The position numbers and the translations under genes are program-made. The notes under the pieces are model-generated. The model did no database searches and was not told the DNA's origin. It was given only the letters and a program-made list of their open reading frames with translations. A stretch of 64,000 bases of DNA from Nitzschia sp. pyKryTriq1 (Eukaryota > Bacillariophyta > Bacillariophyceae > Bacillariales > Bacillariaceae): the NCBI GenBank assembly GCA_956465555.1, contig OY101119.1, positions 62,001-126,000 of the forward strand, written 5' to 3'. This document shows, piece by piece, positions 62,151 through 64,000 of this stretch. How positions within the stretch are numbered: position 1 is the stretch's first letter; each line of letters starts with the position of its first letter.

Positions 62151-62606
62151 ATGCCTCTTCAAGAACACTGCGTTGCTGCCACGTCCAGTCGAGGAAACCG
62201 CATGCACCAGTCTACTACAGCCGACGGCGCAAGCCCAGCAAGACCGACATTCCCTCTGCGTCCCCGACGCATTGGAGAGGAAGGGAGAGGGATTTCTTCA
62301 GATGCGTCGGGTATTATGACTCTTGTCGAAGCGGCCCTTATGACACATCATATTCCTGTTGAGTCGACTTTGTTGTTATTCCCTCACGTTGCGCTGCGTG
62401 GTCGCTCGTCACAGCCCCCCCAACGGACGTGCACCAGCACGTTGGACATCATTGAAGACGTCCTCCAACTATTGGATGATGACGACGATGATGACATCTT
62501 CACGCCCATCAGTCCACGAAGACCAGCAAGACGAGGAGCACTTTCATCCACCATGCCTTCGAGGAGCAAGAGATCGCGGTCCAACCAGCATCCAGCTCGA
62601 GAATAA
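62151..62606 (+). CDS. Small acidic/basic hypothetical protein
   Basis: 151 residues. Arg/Pro-rich first half, a hydrophobic segment (VEAALMTHHIPVESTLLLFPHVAL), an Asp run (LLDDDDDDDIF), then a basic tail rich in Arg/Ser (RRPARRGAL ... SRSKRSRSN), which could be a nuclear localisation signal. The preceding pyrimidine-rich leader resembles those of accepted genes. No family recognised. Confidence 0.38.
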   Translation: MPLQEHCVAATSSRGNRMHQSTTADGASPARPTFPLRPRRIGEEGRGISSDASGIMTLVEAALMTHHIPVESTLLLFPHVALRGRSSQPPQRTCTSTLDIIEDVLQLLDDDDDDDIFTPISPRRPARRGALSSTMPSRSKRSRSNQHPARE

Positions 62607-63405
62607 CAGAATTCATCATCGTGGAATGCCAAGAAGTTTTGAAACATTCTACTACGTACGAGTACATTATATGTGATATGCGCCAAAATTAGATGTAAAT
62701 CACAACACATAGACCACCTATATCTTTTCCAGAAAATATTGCTTTACTATTTGTACTATGTGTAGGCCTGTATCGCGCCAAGAGAGGACACCAGGTTGGG
62801 TACTGCTGCGGCCTGTATGTATGTACATATATTTCAGCAAAGTACGACAAGGGAATGAAGCTCCGCATCAACCCCCACCACAACTCGAAGCGTACCAAAA
62901 GCATGCATCCAATTTCCTCGAACTTATCCAGCGTCGAAACATATTATTTTTTAGCATTCCTTCGTTGACAGCAGTCACCAGTACCTCATGATGTCTGCAG
63001 TCTGGCTTGTTGTGGCCACGTACTAGCCGCCGCTGGGTGGTAGCGTGGGCTTATCAATCGGCATTTACTAGGCAGTTCAGGTAGGTCCAGACATGAAACA
63101 TCATGCAACACATCCGTCTCTCGTCATCATCATCATCATCATCTTTTTCAACGAAGTTTTTGTTTCCTCGACGATTAGTATAGTAGTACAACATGGGGGA
63201 ACCAACAGTATCATTTCAACGAATGTCAGGAGTAGATCCAATCGTCCTCGTGCTGGGGGAGGGGATCGTCATTCCTACGGTAGTAGTCTAACAATCATCA
63301 TCATGACGACTTGAGTCAATGATACTCTTCCTGGTGTCCACTGATATCATGATCGATGGCGAACACTACCCGCAGAAGGCAATGCTGGTGAAGATCCTCG
63401 TTGTC
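62607..63405. other. Intergenic stretch, no gene accepted
   Basis: Mixed unique sequence with a CATCATCATCATCATC run near 63124-63142. The 73-residue frame at 63093-63314 is partly repeat-derived. Confidence 0.4.
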
Positions 63406-63696
63406 CTAGTTCGACTTGTTGTTGATCCGCTTCGTCCTCTTCATCGGTAGTAGTAGTAGTAGATCCAGCACTCTTCGTAGTACTAACTTCCAATGGTGCG
63501 ATTGAATCACAGACTCATCCGATTGGATCTCCATTTGGGACTGTTTCTGTATATCGCGAATCCAATTCACGAAAAATAGAGATACTATTTGTACAAGCAC
63601 CACATACTCGGATGCATCGTGATCGGGACAATTAAAGATATTGCACAGCGTGGCTTCTGGGTCGGAATGTAGAGATTGTGAAAAAGAACGCATCAT
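63406..63696 (-). CDS. Possible exon of a minus-strand gene extending beyond the window
   Basis: A 96-residue frame whose first 40 residues (SFSQSLHSDPEATLCNIFNC, PDHDASEYVVLVQIVS) come from a unit that is repeated twice more toward the right edge. Ordinary codon use and composition suggest real coding origin. The later repeat units are not in the same frame, so either introns separate them or the extra units are non-coding duplicates. Family unknown. Confidence 0.3.
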   Translation of the reverse strand: MMRSFSQSLHSDPEATLCNIFNCPDHDASEYVVLVQIVSLFFVNWIRDIQKQSQMEIQSDESVIQSHHWKLVLRRVLDLLLLLPMKRTKRINNKSN

Positions 63697-63933
63697 GCTC
63701 TCCCAATCTCACACCATTCCCATCATTAGATACTACTTGTACAAGCACCACATACTCGGATGCATCGTGATCGGGACAATTAAAGATACTGCACAGCGTG
63801 GCTTCTGGGTCGGAATGTAGAGATTGTGAAAAAGAACATCAGGCTCTCCCAATCTCACATCATTCCCATCATTAGATACTACTTGTACAAGCACCACATA
63901 CTCGGATGCATCGTGATCGGGACAATTAAAGAT
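63581..63933. repeat. Tandem repeat, period about 145-148 bp, about 2.4 units
   Basis: The block beginning GTACAAGCACCACATACTCG recurs at 63591, 63739 and 63884, spaced 148 and 145 bp. Units are almost identical except for a few indels, pointing to recent duplication. The array may continue past the window. Confidence 0.85.
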
Positions 63934-64000
63934 TTACTGGCAGTGGGAATACCTGTACGGCAGGAAGTATGAGTACCACGCCGCGACGTGCTCTTCCATT

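Noticed and set aside
63581-63933. CRISPR-like array
   Set aside because: The repeat unit is about 146 bp and contiguous, without spacers, in a eukaryotic nuclear context.

Overview
The window reads as nuclear DNA of a diatom, most likely a pennate one; the species cannot be told from the sequence. The evidence is: bipartite plastid presequences (signal peptide followed by an ASAFAP-like cleavage site with Phe) on a FabG reductase, a triose-phosphate translocator and a rubredoxin; three copies of a DUF6824 protein, a family I know mainly from diatoms; short GT-AG introns; CoDi-like Copia fossils; and very abundant ACT/AGT trinucleotides both in intergenic DNA and as Ser/Thr/Gln runs in proteins.

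Layout. 0-8.1 kb: the end of an unidentified gene, a Ser/Thr-rich surface-type protein, and a 1874-residue PHD-PHD-bromodomain-SET histone methyltransferase. 9-15.4 kb: a plastid FabG in three exons, then two diverged tandem copies of a carrier-like membrane protein with an MGST-type MAPEG gene between them. 16.7-26 kb: a GT2-type glycosyltransferase, a head-to-head pair of translation genes (RPS8 and eIF1A), and an ER-anchored NADPH-cytochrome P450 reductase in three exons. 26.4-35 kb: a roughly 3-kb segmental duplication carrying CRAL-TRIO/DUF6824 genes A and B. The gap between them is filled by a TTAA-flanked inverted-repeat element, a hAT-type MITE and a GC-rich patch, and the far side is bordered by an LTR fossil. 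36-44 kb: a thioredoxin-fold protein whose active site is built across a 14-nt exon, a young Copia fossil 120 bp upstream of a plastid rubredoxin, the triose-phosphate translocator, and a small membrane protein with an 18-nt exon. 44-54 kb: a one-pass membrane protein, CRAL-TRIO/DUF6824 gene C, a second LTR fossil inverted relative to the first, and two tandem DUF4239 genes. 54-64 kb: a 2.2-kb inverted-repeat element with one ORF, a PAPS-transporter-like SLC35 gene, a Cys-rich Ser/Thr protein, a LINE remnant, and a tandem repeat at the right edge.

No operon-like pathway is encoded here; this is an ordinary eukaryotic gene neighbourhood. Its most distinctive content is the Sec14-like (CRAL-TRIO) plus DUF6824 family, whose copies A and B are nearly identical at both ends and in the flanks but diverged in the middle. 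The 2.2-kb cargo element comes next. Exon joins given here were inferred by eye from GT-AG sites, reading phase and protein family fit; none was tested against transcripts.
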